A stretch of 41,768 nt of DNA from DASXZH01 sp036502005 (GTDB lineage Bacteria; Armatimonadota; Fimbriimonadia; Fimbriimonadales; Fimbriimonadaceae), in the NCBI GenBank assembly GCA_036502005.1, contig DASXZH010000025.1, positions 1-41,768 of the forward strand, given 5' to 3'. Each line of letters opens with the position of its first letter. Within the stretch, counting starts at the first letter, position 1. The notes beneath the pieces were generated by a model. The model was not told the DNA's origin. It was given only the letters and a program-made list of their open reading frames with translations, and ran no database searches. Shown here one piece after another: positions 1 through 7,974 of this stretch. Both the position numbers and the translations under genes were made by a program.

Positions 1-118
1 AATTGATGCTCAGCCCATTCCTTGGACTCCATCGTTAATCCCATTTGCACACCCTCCATGGCATGCCGCCAAAGGCAAGGACGAACCACTACCCTATGAA
101 AAATGTGTATAACGACAA

Positions 119-166
119 GCCCGGAAGGAGAGGTCGGTGAGGAACGAACCGGGAGAGGCGCGAACC
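119..166. repeat. Interspersed palindromic repeat, copy 1
   Basis: The block GGAGAGGTCGGTGAG, then CGAACCGGGAGAGG and CGAACC, recurs at 20965-21017 with few changes. Here CCCGG (119-123) can pair with CCGGG (149-153), a shorter stem than the 11-bp stem of the second copy. It lies in non-coding DNA before the reverse transcriptase. It looks like a REP-type genomic repeat; no protein is implied. Confidence 0.6.
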
Positions 167-227
167 GCTACCTTCCAAGTTTTAGTTTCCAACTTAACAT
201 CCAAGATCCGAAATCAAAAATTAGTTT

Positions 228-363
228 GGCCCTCCGCGTTAGCAGAGGGCCATTCGATTTCCAGGTGGCATAACTGCCTCCTTAGGCACTATATGCACGT
301 TGTGCTTTCGGCACTTCGTCCACATAGAATTCACCTTGTATAGGTGAGGGTCTAGGAGAACCC
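228..363 (+). ncRNA. Candidate structured RNA upstream of the reverse transcriptase
   Basis: Short inverted repeats follow one another here: GGCCCTC/GAGGGCC (228-234 and 245-251, perfect, 10-nt loop); GGTGGCA/TGCCTCC (264-270 and 275-281, one mismatch); TCACCT/AGGTGA (331-336 and 342-347, perfect, 5-nt loop); GGGT/ACCC (348-351 and 360-363); and a weaker GTGC/GCAC near 301-313. No convincing gene lies between 1 and 575. Several DRT defence reverse transcriptases (for example DRT2) use a structured RNA encoded just upstream as template or cofactor, so position and fold suggest such an RNA. Its ends, strand and promoter are not defined by the sequence, and it could extend to about 570. The rest of 1-575 shows only the repeat at 119-166. 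Confidence 0.45.
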
Positions 364-575
364 ATCATTAACTTATCGCTTTCCCCGATTATTTTTCGGT
401 TTTGCATTTCGGTTCCTCCTGTATTTAGTTCTACTCCAGCTTGTCTTAGCAGTGAGTCATCATTCTCATTGGCTTCATTAGCGAAATTATGTCCCGTGTC
501 CGGTAATGACATCAAGAGCACGGAAAAGGCAAAAACTAGCTTCCAGGTAAGATCGACGTACTTGGAGCTATATAT

Positions 576-2178
576 TTGAATACTTGCTTTGTACGCTCAC
601 TAGCCAATATTGCCCAACACGGGGACACGGACATTTTCCCGTTTCCGCCGGAGACTCTTATATTTTTTGATCGACCTGCAGACGCGGAAAAGGTGCTCGT
701 CGAGATTCATGCCAACTTTGATGACTTCTTAGATCAGATGCCGCCAATAAATGAGTTCAACCTAGCCACGGTTGGATATGACGGCTTTCGGAACGGGACC
801 CAAATCGACCCCGTTTGGAACGCCTACTTTCTAGCTCTAGTTCTCAAAATAGCGAACCAAATAGAGGAAGCGAGAGTTCCGCGCGCCAAGAAATGCGTGT
901 TTTCCTATAGGTTCGACTGGGACAAGGAAGACCAAGTCAGTATTCTCCAAGAAGGTCGGATGGACTCAGTATCAGGAACAATCGGTGCGTCTCGCCGACG
1001 ACTATTCCCACGTGCTATCTTGCGATATTTCAGATTTCTACTCGAGGATTTACCACCACAGATTGGAAAACGCCCTGAAGCGCGCCACAAATAACACAGA
1101 GGTAGTGCGCCGGATAATGAAGCTACTCGATCGCTTCTCCAAAAACGTTTCTTACGGGCTGCCAGTCGGCGGTCCTGCAGCTCGGCTCTTAAGCGAACTC
1201 CTACTCAATAGGGTAGATAAGCTGCTCCTAAGTAAGAGGATCACGTTTTGCCGCTATGCCGACGATTACCACATATACGCCTCCACTCACGATGAGGCCT
1301 ATGGGCACCTAATCACTTTATCTCAGTTGCTCCTGGAGAATGAAGGGTTGACCCTTAATAAGGCAAAAACGCGCATCTTGAGCTGTGAAGAATTCTTAAC
1401 AACGTCAGAGTTCTCCGACCGAAAAAGAGACGCAGAGGATGCATTTGAAAGTGAAGCGCGAAGATTTATGCGCTTGAGACTGTTTTACGACCAATACTCC
1501 CCAACAGCAGCGGAAGACTACAATGAACTCAAAGAGAAGATGGCAGAGTTTGACGTTTTCTCGATGCTGGCACGAGAGTTACAAAAGACGCGAATCCATC
1601 AGACGCTTACTAGAAGATTAATCCGCGCAGTCGCAATGCTGGAGCCCAAGTTACGGAATGCGGCCATTTTGAGCCTGATGGATAACCTACCGCTGCTCTT
1701 CCCCGTGTTTACGACCCTAATGATCGTGCTCAAATCGGTCGTCGCTGACTTGGATCAGCCGACCAAGGAAAAAGTGTTCAACTCGCTTTCGACTCTTATA
1801 AGGACCGAGTCGTATATCGCGAAACTGCCAGTAAATATAGCCTATATAGTGCGCATCCTTGCGATGGACAAGAGCGACGAAACGGAGTCGCTCCTTGCCC
1901 AGGTCTACGATAGAAGCACAAGCATAATGGTCAAACGTGACGTCATCCTCGCCATGGCTAAGTTAGGCGCCGACTACTGGATATCGAACCTACGGGGACA
2001 CTACGCAACACTTAGCACTTGGGAGCAACGCTCGATCCTTATCTCGTCTTACATGCTCAACGATGAAGGGGACCACTGGCGGAAGGCAGTTAGACGCGGA
2101 CTTGCCCAGAGCGAACAGTTAGTATTGGACTGGGCGGCTGATCGCAAGGCAACAGGCAAATGGGAGATTCCTCTGTGA
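576..2178 (+). CDS. Abi/UG-type (DRT-like) reverse transcriptase, with an apparent +1 frameshift
   Basis: A reverse transcriptase of about 533 residues is encoded in two frames. The N-terminal part (576-~959, TTG start behind TTGGAGC) has family features such as HGDTDIFPFPPE, GFRNGTQIDPVWNAYF and VFSYRF. The catalytic part continues one frame later from ~961, reading WTQYQEQS before the GTG at 985. Motif A is DISDFY (1024-1041), motif B GLPVGGPAARLL, and motif C YADD (1255-1266), so the polymerase site is intact. The last ~270 residues are alpha-helical and repeat-like, as in the helical domains of Abi-type enzymes. No group II maturase or endonuclease domain and no retron VTG motif is seen. 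Known relatives act in phage defence, often with an upstream RNA. A nuclease gene overlaps the 3' end. The break at 957-960 may be a real lesion, a sequencing error or recoding. The exact UG/DRT class was not determined. Confidence 0.85.
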
Positions 2179-2879
2179 TCTCTGAAAGGAGGCTCGCCTC
2201 GGAGTTTACGTCCGTTTGGCAAAAGTTGATGCCGACAGCGGAAGGTTTGCTGAGGCAGATCAATTTGGAGAGATATAGTTTCGCCGACCGGCTAGAAACC
2301 TCTATTCGTCCAAGCCGAAGAGCGTTCGTGAACGAAGGTGCATTTAGGATATTAGCTGAACACGTGTTTACGGCTTCCCCAGCCAGTAATCGGATTGACA
2401 AGGTGTTCGTCGCCCGTCCTTCCGATCTGAAACAAGAATTCATGCGCAGCAAGATAAGAAGAGAATTCTTTATTGGCGGGGCAGAGTTCCTCGAGGGATG
2501 CGAACTCGCCGCGCGACTCGGAAGATTTTTTTACGACAACTACAAATTGTGCTCGTTTCAGTTCTCTCCGGAGTTTGATGGTTGCGGCATCCTGGACAAA
2601 GCCAAGGGAGATCTGATGATTGAAGACATCTTGTTTGAGGTCAAGAGCGGCGACAGAGATTTTCGCCTGATCGATTTACGCCAACTTATAACCTATTGCG
2701 CCTTAGATTTTGCGAGCGAGAAGCGTAAGATAAAAAAAGTGGGCTTGGTCAATCCCAGGGTCGGGATTTGGAACGCCATGGACATCGAGAGTTTTTGCAA
2801 GGGTGCCGGAGGAAACAGCTCTAGCGATCTTCTATCCGACATCGTTTACTTTTTGAGCACGGAAACCGCTCCGTATTAG
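2160..2879 (+). CDS. RecB-like PD-(D/E)XK nuclease, partner of the reverse transcriptase
   Basis: A 239-residue protein with no named family that I recognise, but with a clear nuclease signature. Asp151 in KGDLMI is followed by Glu160-Val-Lys162 in LFEVKSG, and then by Gln175/Tyr179 in RQLITY, the QxxxY motif typical of RecB-like PD-(D/E)XK folds. The spacing D-x8-E-x-K is normal. The N-terminal 140 residues are helical and of unknown role, perhaps target or partner binding. The ATG at 2160 lies inside the end of the reverse transcriptase gene (19-nt overlap), so the two are probably one operon with coupled translation. I infer a nuclease effector or processing enzyme in a reverse-transcriptase defence system. 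It is intact although the upstream gene is frameshifted. Confidence 0.75.
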   Translation: MGDSSVISERRLASEFTSVWQKLMPTAEGLLRQINLERYSFADRLETSIRPSRRAFVNEGAFRILAEHVFTASPASNRIDKVFVARPSDLKQEFMRSKIRREFFIGGAEFLEGCELAARLGRFFYDNYKLCSFQFSPEFDGCGILDKAKGDLMIEDILFEVKSGDRDFRLIDLRQLITYCALDFASEKRKIKKVGLVNPRVGIWNAMDIESFCKGAGGNSSSDLLSDIVYFLSTETAPY

Positions 2880-2921
2880 GGTCGAACAGCACGACACGAA
2901 ATTCCTGGGCGAACCCCGAAG

Positions 2922-3452
2922 CTATTTCGGCAGCGACAGCCATGTATCCACTTCCGGGTGATCCTTCGTGGTCCAGTTAAGGCCTGGGAAGCAGCAAATG
3001 CGCTTCTTGCCCTTGGAAAGCATATCGATCGCTTTCTTAAAATGAGTCTGTCTCGTTTCTTCCTGCTTGCACGAGACATACCAGCGCACCCACTCGCGGC
3101 GTGCGTTCGGGGTGGTAGCTACCCACTGGGCCATGGCGGCGGGCTCGGACTCCAGACCTTTCAACAGATCGGCCGGGACGCGAAGCTCGGCCTCATCGTT
3201 TATGCGGGTGATTTCCACCTGCGCCGTCTGACCTGGCTTAACTTGGGCGGCGCTTTGCAGGGCTTGATCCACAAAGAAACCGAGCCCACACTCGCTTGAA
3301 ACAAGGGTCGCGCGGAAGGGAAAGAGAACCATCACCCCTTCTATTTCGGCTCCAGCTACCAACTCGGGAGATTTCGGGACTGCCATGAATGCCCCTGCCT
3401 TATCAGGCAAGAGTTCGCCCTGAAACCGGATTGTTGTTTCCAACTCCTTCAC
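2922..3452 (-). CDS. DUF1905 / YdeI-OmpD-associated family protein
   Basis: A 176-residue cytoplasmic protein. Residues ~5-90 match the DUF1905 beta-barrel type (FQGELLPDKAGAFMAVP near the start, then VKPGQTAQVEI). Residues ~95-165 match the YdeI/OmpD-associated module (VPADLLKGLE, then TPNARREWVRWYVSCKQEET and an HFKKAIDMLSKGKK helix). Its biochemical role is unknown; members have been linked to bacteriocin or polymyxin resistance in enterobacteria. The start is GTG with AGGG seven bases upstream. It is divergent from the LOG-family gene, with 32 bp between them, and its 3' end faces the nuclease gene, closing off the defence island. Confidence 0.85.
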   Translation of the reverse strand: MKELETTIRFQGELLPDKAGAFMAVPKSPELVAGAEIEGVMVLFPFRATLVSSECGLGFFVDQALQSAAQVKPGQTAQVEITRINDEAELRVPADLLKGLESEPAAMAQWVATTPNARREWVRWYVSCKQEETRQTHFKKAIDMLSKGKKRICCFPGLNWTTKDHPEVDTWLSLPK

Positions 3453-3478
3453 AACCCTATTCTACTTTCTCGTACAAT
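3448..3478 (+). promoter_or_regulatory. Promoter giving an apparently leaderless LOG-family mRNA
   Basis: TTCACA (3448-3453) and TACAAT (3473-3478) are 19 bp apart. The -10 box ends six bases before the ATG at 3485, so transcription should begin at or near the start codon. No ribosome binding site is present. Confidence 0.5.
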
Positions 3479-3484
3479 ATCTGC

Positions 3485-4276
3485 ATGCCCGAACCCGGTA
3501 GTCAATCTTCACCCAAGCAGCGAGAAGCCAAGCTGCATCCAGTCCATTTTGAAATCGATAAACTTACAGAAGACTCATGGCGGCTTTTCCGCGTCATGGG
3601 CGAGTATGCAATCGGCTTTGACCGCCTTAACCGAGTGCCGCTTCAGCTTGTGACCGTTTTTGGCAGCGCACGCACGCCGTTGAAAAGCAAATATTACGAT
3701 CAGGCGGAAGTTCTCGGACGAAAGCTGGCCGAAGCCGGATATGGCGTCATAACAGGTGGAGGGCCGGGCATCATGGAAGCGGCGAACAAGGGCGCGATCG
3801 AGGCGGGCGGAGTTAGCGTTGGTATCAACATTGAACTGCCGGCCGAACAGAGGCCGAATATATACCAAAACGTATCCCTCGAGCACGAGTATTTCAGCAG
3901 CCGCAAAGTGATGCTAGCTAAATACAGCGTCGGCTTCGTCGCCTTTCCCGGCGGATTCGGAACGTTGGACGAAGTTTCTGGCATGCTCACTCTAATCCAG
4001 ACCCGCAAAATCCACCCCTTTCCGGTGTACTTTGTTGGGGAACAACACTGGGCGGGCCTCATCGAATGGTTTGGGAAAACCTTGGTGGAAACCGGCGCCA
4101 TCGAGCCAGATGACTTGCAGCTTTTCAAGTTGGTGGATAGCATCGACTCAATCCCGGACGAGATCCAGCGGTACAACGACGAGAGCGAAGAGCACGTCGG
4201 TTTCAAGCTGCCTACGGCAGAGGATCGCCGGAAGGCAGAGGGGTTGAGCAGCAGAAATTCTTGGTATGGGCCATAA
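3485..4276 (+). CDS. LOG family (TIGR00730) Rossmann-fold nucleotide phosphoribohydrolase
   Basis: A 263-residue protein of the family once misnamed lysine decarboxylase. It contains the diagnostic GGGPGIMEAANKGA and PGGFGTLDE motifs, the latter carrying the active-site residues that cleave the N-glycosidic bond of nucleoside 5'-monophosphates (cytokinin-riboside phosphoribohydrolase type). VTVFGSART is the nucleotide-binding strand. The ~50-residue N-terminal extension and the EHVGFKLPTAEDRRK tail are usual for bacterial forms of this length. An in-frame opening extends upstream to 3389, but the ATG at 3485 fits the promoter and family length better. The true substrate cannot be read from sequence. 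Confidence 0.9.
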   Translation: MPEPGSQSSPKQREAKLHPVHFEIDKLTEDSWRLFRVMGEYAIGFDRLNRVPLQLVTVFGSARTPLKSKYYDQAEVLGRKLAEAGYGVITGGGPGIMEAANKGAIEAGGVSVGINIELPAEQRPNIYQNVSLEHEYFSSRKVMLAKYSVGFVAFPGGFGTLDEVSGMLTLIQTRKIHPFPVYFVGEQHWAGLIEWFGKTLVETGAIEPDDLQLFKLVDSIDSIPDEIQRYNDESEEHVGFKLPTAEDRRKAEGLSSRNSWYGP

Positions 4277-4295
4277 AAACCTCTCCCCCCTTGCC

Positions 4296-4342
4296 CCCCC
4301 TCCCCTCCTCGCGTAATTCCAAGTTTTGAGCAGGGGAGGGGG
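4296..4342. terminator. Inverted repeat after the LOG-family gene
   Basis: CCCCCTCCCCT (4296-4306) is complementary to AGGGGAGGGGG (4332-4342), an 11-bp G/C stem with a 25-nt loop. No T run follows on the plus strand, so it may be a weak or factor-dependent terminator, or only an RNA-stabilising stem. Confidence 0.4.
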
Positions 4343-4344
4343 AA

Positions 4345-4379
4345 TAAAAAAATCGGGCGGATGCATTCGCATCCGCCCG
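4345..4379 (-). terminator. Rho-independent terminator of clpC
   Basis: CGGGCGGATGC (4354-4364) and GCATCCGCCCG (4369-4379) form a perfect 11-bp stem with a 4-nt loop. Read on the minus strand it is followed by a T-rich tract (A run at 4346-4352). A shorter TTTT on the other side could let it work both ways. Confidence 0.85.
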
Positions 4380-4393
4380 TTTTCAATCACGTA

Positions 4394-6886
4394 TTACTTG
4401 CTCGCAGCAGCTTTTTCTTTCTTCTTCGGAGGCTCGTCCTCTTTCTTTCGGAAGATAACCTTGTTATCCTCGTCCAGTTCGGCGACGATTGCGTCGCCGG
4501 CAGAGAATCGGCCCAGAAGAAGCTCTTCGCTGAGAGGGTCCTCGATGAACCGCTGAACGGCTCTTCGAAGCGGACGTGCGCCGAGGTTGGGGTCGTAACC
4601 CTGGTCCACGAGCATGTCCTTAACCGCATCGCTTAGCTCGATGGTTACATTCATCGAAGCCGCTTGCTGGTTGACTCTCTTCAGGTAAAGCTCTGCAACT
4701 TCCAGAATCTCTTCTTTCTTAAGGTGCTGAAACACGATCACTTCGTCGACCCTGTTCAGAAACTCCGGCCGGAACAGCTTCTTCATTTCATCCAACATGC
4801 GAGTTTTCATTTGCTCGTAAGTCTTAGGATCGTTAAGATCCATTCGGATGTCTCGGAAGCCTAGGCCCTTGTCCATCTCAATCGGCCTTACGCCGACGTT
4901 GGAGGTCATGATGATCAGCGTGTTTCGGAAGTCCACCGTTCGACCTTGCGAGTCGGTTAAGTGTCCATCTTCCATCACCTGCAGAAGGATATTGAATACC
5001 TCGGGGTGAGCCTTCTCGATCTCATCGAGGAGGACTACGCAATAAGGATTGCGCCGCACCTGTTCGGTAAGTTGTCCGCCCTCATCGTATCCAACGTATC
5101 CTGGAGGGGCGCCAACCAATCGGCTGACGGCAAACCGCTCCATGTACTCGGACATGTCGATTCGGACGATGTTCGATTCTTTTTCGTAAAGATAAGCCGC
5201 AAGCGCTTTTGCCAACTCGGTTTTTCCGACGCCGGTGGGGCCCAGGAAGATGAAGCTGCCCATAGGCCGCTTCGGATCCTTGAGTCCGCTTCGCGCTCTT
5301 CGAATCGCACGGGAGACGGCCACAACGGCATCGTCCTGCCCGATGATTCGATTGTGCAGATCCTCCTCCATTCGGAGCAGTTTCTGCGATTCGGCTTCCA
5401 CAAGCTTTGTAACGGGAATACCTGTCCAGCTTTGCACGATTGTGGCGATTTCATGCTCATTCACAATCGGCTCGACCTTTTCAGTGGCGTTCCACTCTTC
5501 TTCACGGCTTGTAATACTTGCTTCAAGCTCATCCTTTTCCAGCTGGAGCTTGGCGAGCGCTTCCTCATCGGAAGCCCGCTTGCCCATATGCTCGAGTTCG
5601 GCTCTGAGCTTGTTTAGCCTGGTTCGATCTTGGCGCACCGCGAGGGGTGGCAGACTTTGCTGCAACCTTACTCTCGAAGCTGCTTCATCGATCAGGTCGA
5701 TCGCTTTGTCCGGAAGTGTTCTGTCGGTGATGTACCTCTGAGAGAGCTGAACGGCTGCCATGATGGCATCGTCCGTGATCTCCACCTGGTGGTGCGCTTC
5801 GTATCTCTCACGCAGACCTTTCAGGATGTCGACCGCCTCTTCCTCAGATGGCTCTCGGACTTTCACGCCTTGGAATCTTCTTTCTAAGGCGGCGTCTTTT
5901 TCGATATATTTGCGAAACTCATCTTGAGTCGTCGCACCGATGCACTGCAATTCGCCTCTTGCTAAGGCTGGCTTCATTATGTTTGAAGCATCGATGGCGC
6001 CCTCGGCGGCACCGGCTCCAACCAGCGTGTGCAATTCGTCGATGAAGAGGATTACGTTGCCTTCGGCTTTGCGCACCTCCTCCATCACCTTCTTCATTCT
6101 CTCTTCGAATTCGCCGCGATATTTCGTTCCAGCTACTAGGCCGGCTAGGTCCAATGCGACGATCCTCTTATTAAGTAGAAGATCCGGAATATCTCCGCTG
6201 ACGATGCGGAGAGCGAGACCCTCGGCGACGGCTGTTTTTCCGACACCGGGTTCTCCGATCAAACATGGGTTGTTTTTGGTTCGCCGACACAGAATCTGCA
6301 TGACACGTTCGATTTCTGCCTGTCTGCCAACCACGGGATCAAGTTTCCCGTCTCGTGCGAGTTCAGTAAGGTCGCGTCCGAACTCATCTAGTGTTTGGGT
6401 CTTTGTAGAACTGCCGTGGGTTGCGCTGCGGCTGCCGGACTTCGTCTGGGTCTCCGTATCTTGGAGCGCCATGACTTCCCTTCTAGCCTTCTCAAGCTCC
6501 ACGCCAAGTTTGGCGAGGACTCTTCCCGCCAGGCCATCGCCTTCGCGAATAAGCCCAAGCAGGAGATGCTCTGTTCCAATGTAGTTATTGTTGAGGTTTC
6601 TAGCCTCGTCGTATGCCAAATCGATGACTCTCTTCGCCCGCGGTGTCAGGGTCATATCCTGACTCGGTCTTGCATCACCCCTAGGGAGCTGCTTTTCAAC
6701 TTCCGCGCGAATTCGGTTTAGACTAACTCCAAGCTTATCGAGCACTCGGGCAGCAACACTGTCGGACTCTCTTACGAGGCCCAGCAAAAGATGTTCTGTA
6801 GAGACGTATCCTTCTCCGAATTTCTGCGCTTCTTCCTGCGCGTAGAAGACCACCTTTCTTGCTCTTTCTGTAAAGCGTTGCCACAT
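4394..6886 (-). CDS. clpC: ATP-dependent Clp protease ATPase subunit ClpC
   Basis: An 830-residue AAA+ unfoldase. Two Clp_N repeats span residues 1-145. The first AAA module has Walker A GEPGVGKT (211-218) and Walker B VILFIDEL. A short coiled-coil linker (about 410-465, UVR-like position) is the ClpC/ClpB-type middle domain, short as in ClpC. The second AAA module has GPTGVGKT (549-556) and VVLLDEIEKA. The tripeptide LGF in KGLGFRD fits the loop that docks into ClpP, so it should feed unfolded substrates to ClpP in the cytoplasm; clpP itself is not here. The tail is lysine-rich. It is transcribed alone, with a perfect terminator. No CIRCE element is visible upstream, but a 15-bp palindrome is (6988-7002). 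Confidence 0.97.
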   Translation of the reverse strand: MWQRFTERARKVVFYAQEEAQKFGEGYVSTEHLLLGLVRESDSVAARVLDKLGVSLNRIRAEVEKQLPRGDARPSQDMTLTPRAKRVIDLAYDEARNLNNNYIGTEHLLLGLIREGDGLAGRVLAKLGVELEKARREVMALQDTETQTKSGSRSATHGSSTKTQTLDEFGRDLTELARDGKLDPVVGRQAEIERVMQILCRRTKNNPCLIGEPGVGKTAVAEGLALRIVSGDIPDLLLNKRIVALDLAGLVAGTKYRGEFEERMKKVMEEVRKAEGNVILFIDELHTLVGAGAAEGAIDASNIMKPALARGELQCIGATTQDEFRKYIEKDAALERRFQGVKVREPSEEEAVDILKGLRERYEAHHQVEITDDAIMAAVQLSQRYITDRTLPDKAIDLIDEAASRVRLQQSLPPLAVRQDRTRLNKLRAELEHMGKRASDEEALAKLQLEKDELEASITSREEEWNATEKVEPIVNEHEIATIVQSWTGIPVTKLVEAESQKLLRMEEDLHNRIIGQDDAVVAVSRAIRRARSGLKDPKRPMGSFIFLGPTGVGKTELAKALAAYLYEKESNIVRIDMSEYMERFAVSRLVGAPPGYVGYDEGGQLTEQVRRNPYCVVLLDEIEKAHPEVFNILLQVMEDGHLTDSQGRTVDFRNTLIIMTSNVGVRPIEMDKGLGFRDIRMDLNDPKTYEQMKTRMLDEMKKLFRPEFLNRVDEVIVFQHLKKEEILEVAELYLKRVNQQAASMNVTIELSDAVKDMLVDQGYDPNLGARPLRRAVQRFIEDPLSEELLLGRFSAGDAIVAELDEDNKVIFRKKEDEPPKKKEKAAASK

Positions 6887-6987
6887 TATGTTTTTTTCAC
6901 CTACTAACGGTTCTCGCTTATGTGACCCCCGATAGCTTCCTCACTGTTCCCGTGATTTGTTTGATCTTCTGACGGAGTCCACGCTTC

Positions 6988-7002
6988 GAAGGTATCACCT
7001 TC
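6988..7002. promoter_or_regulatory. 15-bp palindrome upstream of clpC
   Basis: GAAGGT-ATC-ACCTTC is a perfect dyad about 100 bp before the clpC start codon. Its position suits an operator for a stress regulator. It matches neither CIRCE nor the CtsR heptad repeat. Confidence 0.3.
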
Positions 7003-7430
7003 ATTTGCGCTTTTTCCGAAAGACTTAACCCGAATCATCGGTTATTTTTTTAGTTCCGTGAGGTCTTTTTCAGCGGTTTTATCGAGTTCCGTACCATTCA
7101 ATCTACGAGGCCGGAGAATGGTTCCTTAGCATCGGGACGCGTAGGCTACATTACCAGGTTCGCCGGATTTGCTCTAAGGCCATATCAGGTTCGATTTTGA
7201 CATGATATCCGCTGTTTATGCTGGTGCCCGCTTAATGATATTTAAGCTTTTGGACCTAGTGCGACTAAACTAGAAGGGTGGCACGCCAGGAATTCGTATC
7301 ACGGTTACACGCAAAGCGTTTGGCAAGTTAAGCAACCGGTATAAGAACTCGATCGATCGACGGAAAAGTTTAAGTCTTGGCTGGCGGAGTTGAAGAAATT
7401 GAAAAGTCTAACGCACGGTGAGAAGCGCAA

Positions 7431-7655
7431 GAGGTAGTGGATGCGAAGTTGCGGAGTGCGGGTCCTGTTGAGGAAACTGGAGCGGCTAAGGCAGGTCGAG
7501 AAACAAGAGTGGCAGTGGATGCGAAGCTGTGGAGTGCGCGGAGCTTGCGCCCGCTCAAAACAGGCAGCTTGCTGCCGTGGAGTTATTTGATGAGATGTAT
7601 CTCGATCTGAACTCTCGCGACGCGTGGAGGGCGTGGAGCTTGCTCCCGCCCAAAA
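7431..7655. repeat. Interspersed GAAGCT-GGAGTGCG-GGAGCTTGC repeats
   Basis: Imperfect copies of the unit GTGGATGCGAAG followed by GGAGTGCG occur at 7437 and 7515. The unit GGAGTGCGCGGAGCTTGC occurs at 7531 and a related GGCGTGGAGCTTGCTCCCGC at 7629-7650. CAGCTTGCTGCCGTGG sits between them. The same family returns at 34856-35035. This is a genome-wide intergenic repeat, not coding. Confidence 0.65.
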
Positions 7656-7660
7656 CGAGT

Positions 7661-7828
7661 TCACGATCGCTTCAGAAACGCCAAGTAGAATGCGACAAAC
7701 ACCAACACAATCCCAACATTCGCTATTAGCCGCGGCCAGAACCTGTTCTTAAAGAACAGCACATCGACGGCAACAATAGCGGCCACCATCAACAGAACGT
7801 AAAGAACCACACTTGTATGCCGCGCCAT
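7661..7828 (-). CDS. Small two-helix membrane protein
   Basis: A 55-residue protein with two hydrophobic helices (VVLYVLLMVAAIVAVDVLFF and ANVGIVLVFVAFYLAFL) separated by KNRFWPR. Function is unknown. The ATG at 7828 is preferred to an in-frame upstream codon because GGAG lies six bases before it and because a related copy (11452-11538) starts at the same point with MGRTT. It is divergent from the first TPR-sulfotransferase gene; the second copy also adjoins one, which suggests linkage to that system. Confidence 0.7.
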   Translation of the reverse strand: MARHTSVVLYVLLMVAAIVAVDVLFFKNRFWPRLIANVGIVLVFVAFYLAFLKRS

Positions 7829-7960
7829 TAGGATCTCCAATTCCAATTACGTCACAAATTTTGATAGCCGTCACGCCACTTACCCGCTAGTTCCGTTGAT
7901 GCGGGACAGTTAGACCTAGGGGCCGACTGGCCATGGCTAGAGGCCCGCCTCGTTCTGCGC

Positions 7961-7966
7961 TAAAAT
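7961..7966 (+). promoter_or_regulatory. -10 box of the first TPR-sulfotransferase gene
   Basis: TAAAAT ends eight bases before the ATG at 7975 and no Shine-Dalgarno sequence follows. The mRNA is probably leaderless or nearly so. Confidence 0.4.
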
Positions 7967-7974
7967 AACCTTGC

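Larger units (their letters stand above)
6887..7660. other. Long non-coding stretch upstream of clpC
   Basis: No supported gene lies here. The left part should hold the clpC promoter; no clear pair of hexamers was found. The right part (7431-7660) is built from interspersed repeat units. Open frames over 7305-7664 are made of repeat sequence and lack a ribosome site. Confidence 0.6.

Noticed and set aside
282..521. Minus-strand frame of 79 codons overlapping the hairpin array
   Set aside because: No ribosome site, no known family, and it runs through the stem-loops. Kept only as a note in the template-RNA finding.
576..2178. Reverse transcriptase as a group II intron or retron
   Set aside because: No maturase or endonuclease domain, no intron domain V-like structure, and no VTG or msr/msd-like inverted repeats of retrons were seen.
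3389..3484. Upstream extension of the LOG-family frame
   Set aside because: It overlaps the divergent DUF1905 gene and the promoter; paralog length and the -10 box favour ATG 3485.
4961..5617. Plus-strand frame of 218 codons inside clpC
   Set aside because: Antisense shadow of clpC without family features.
7305..7664. Minus-strand frame of 119 codons before the small membrane protein gene
   Set aside because: Its sequence is made of the interspersed repeat units and has Ser/Arg/Thr-rich low-complexity translation; no start signal.
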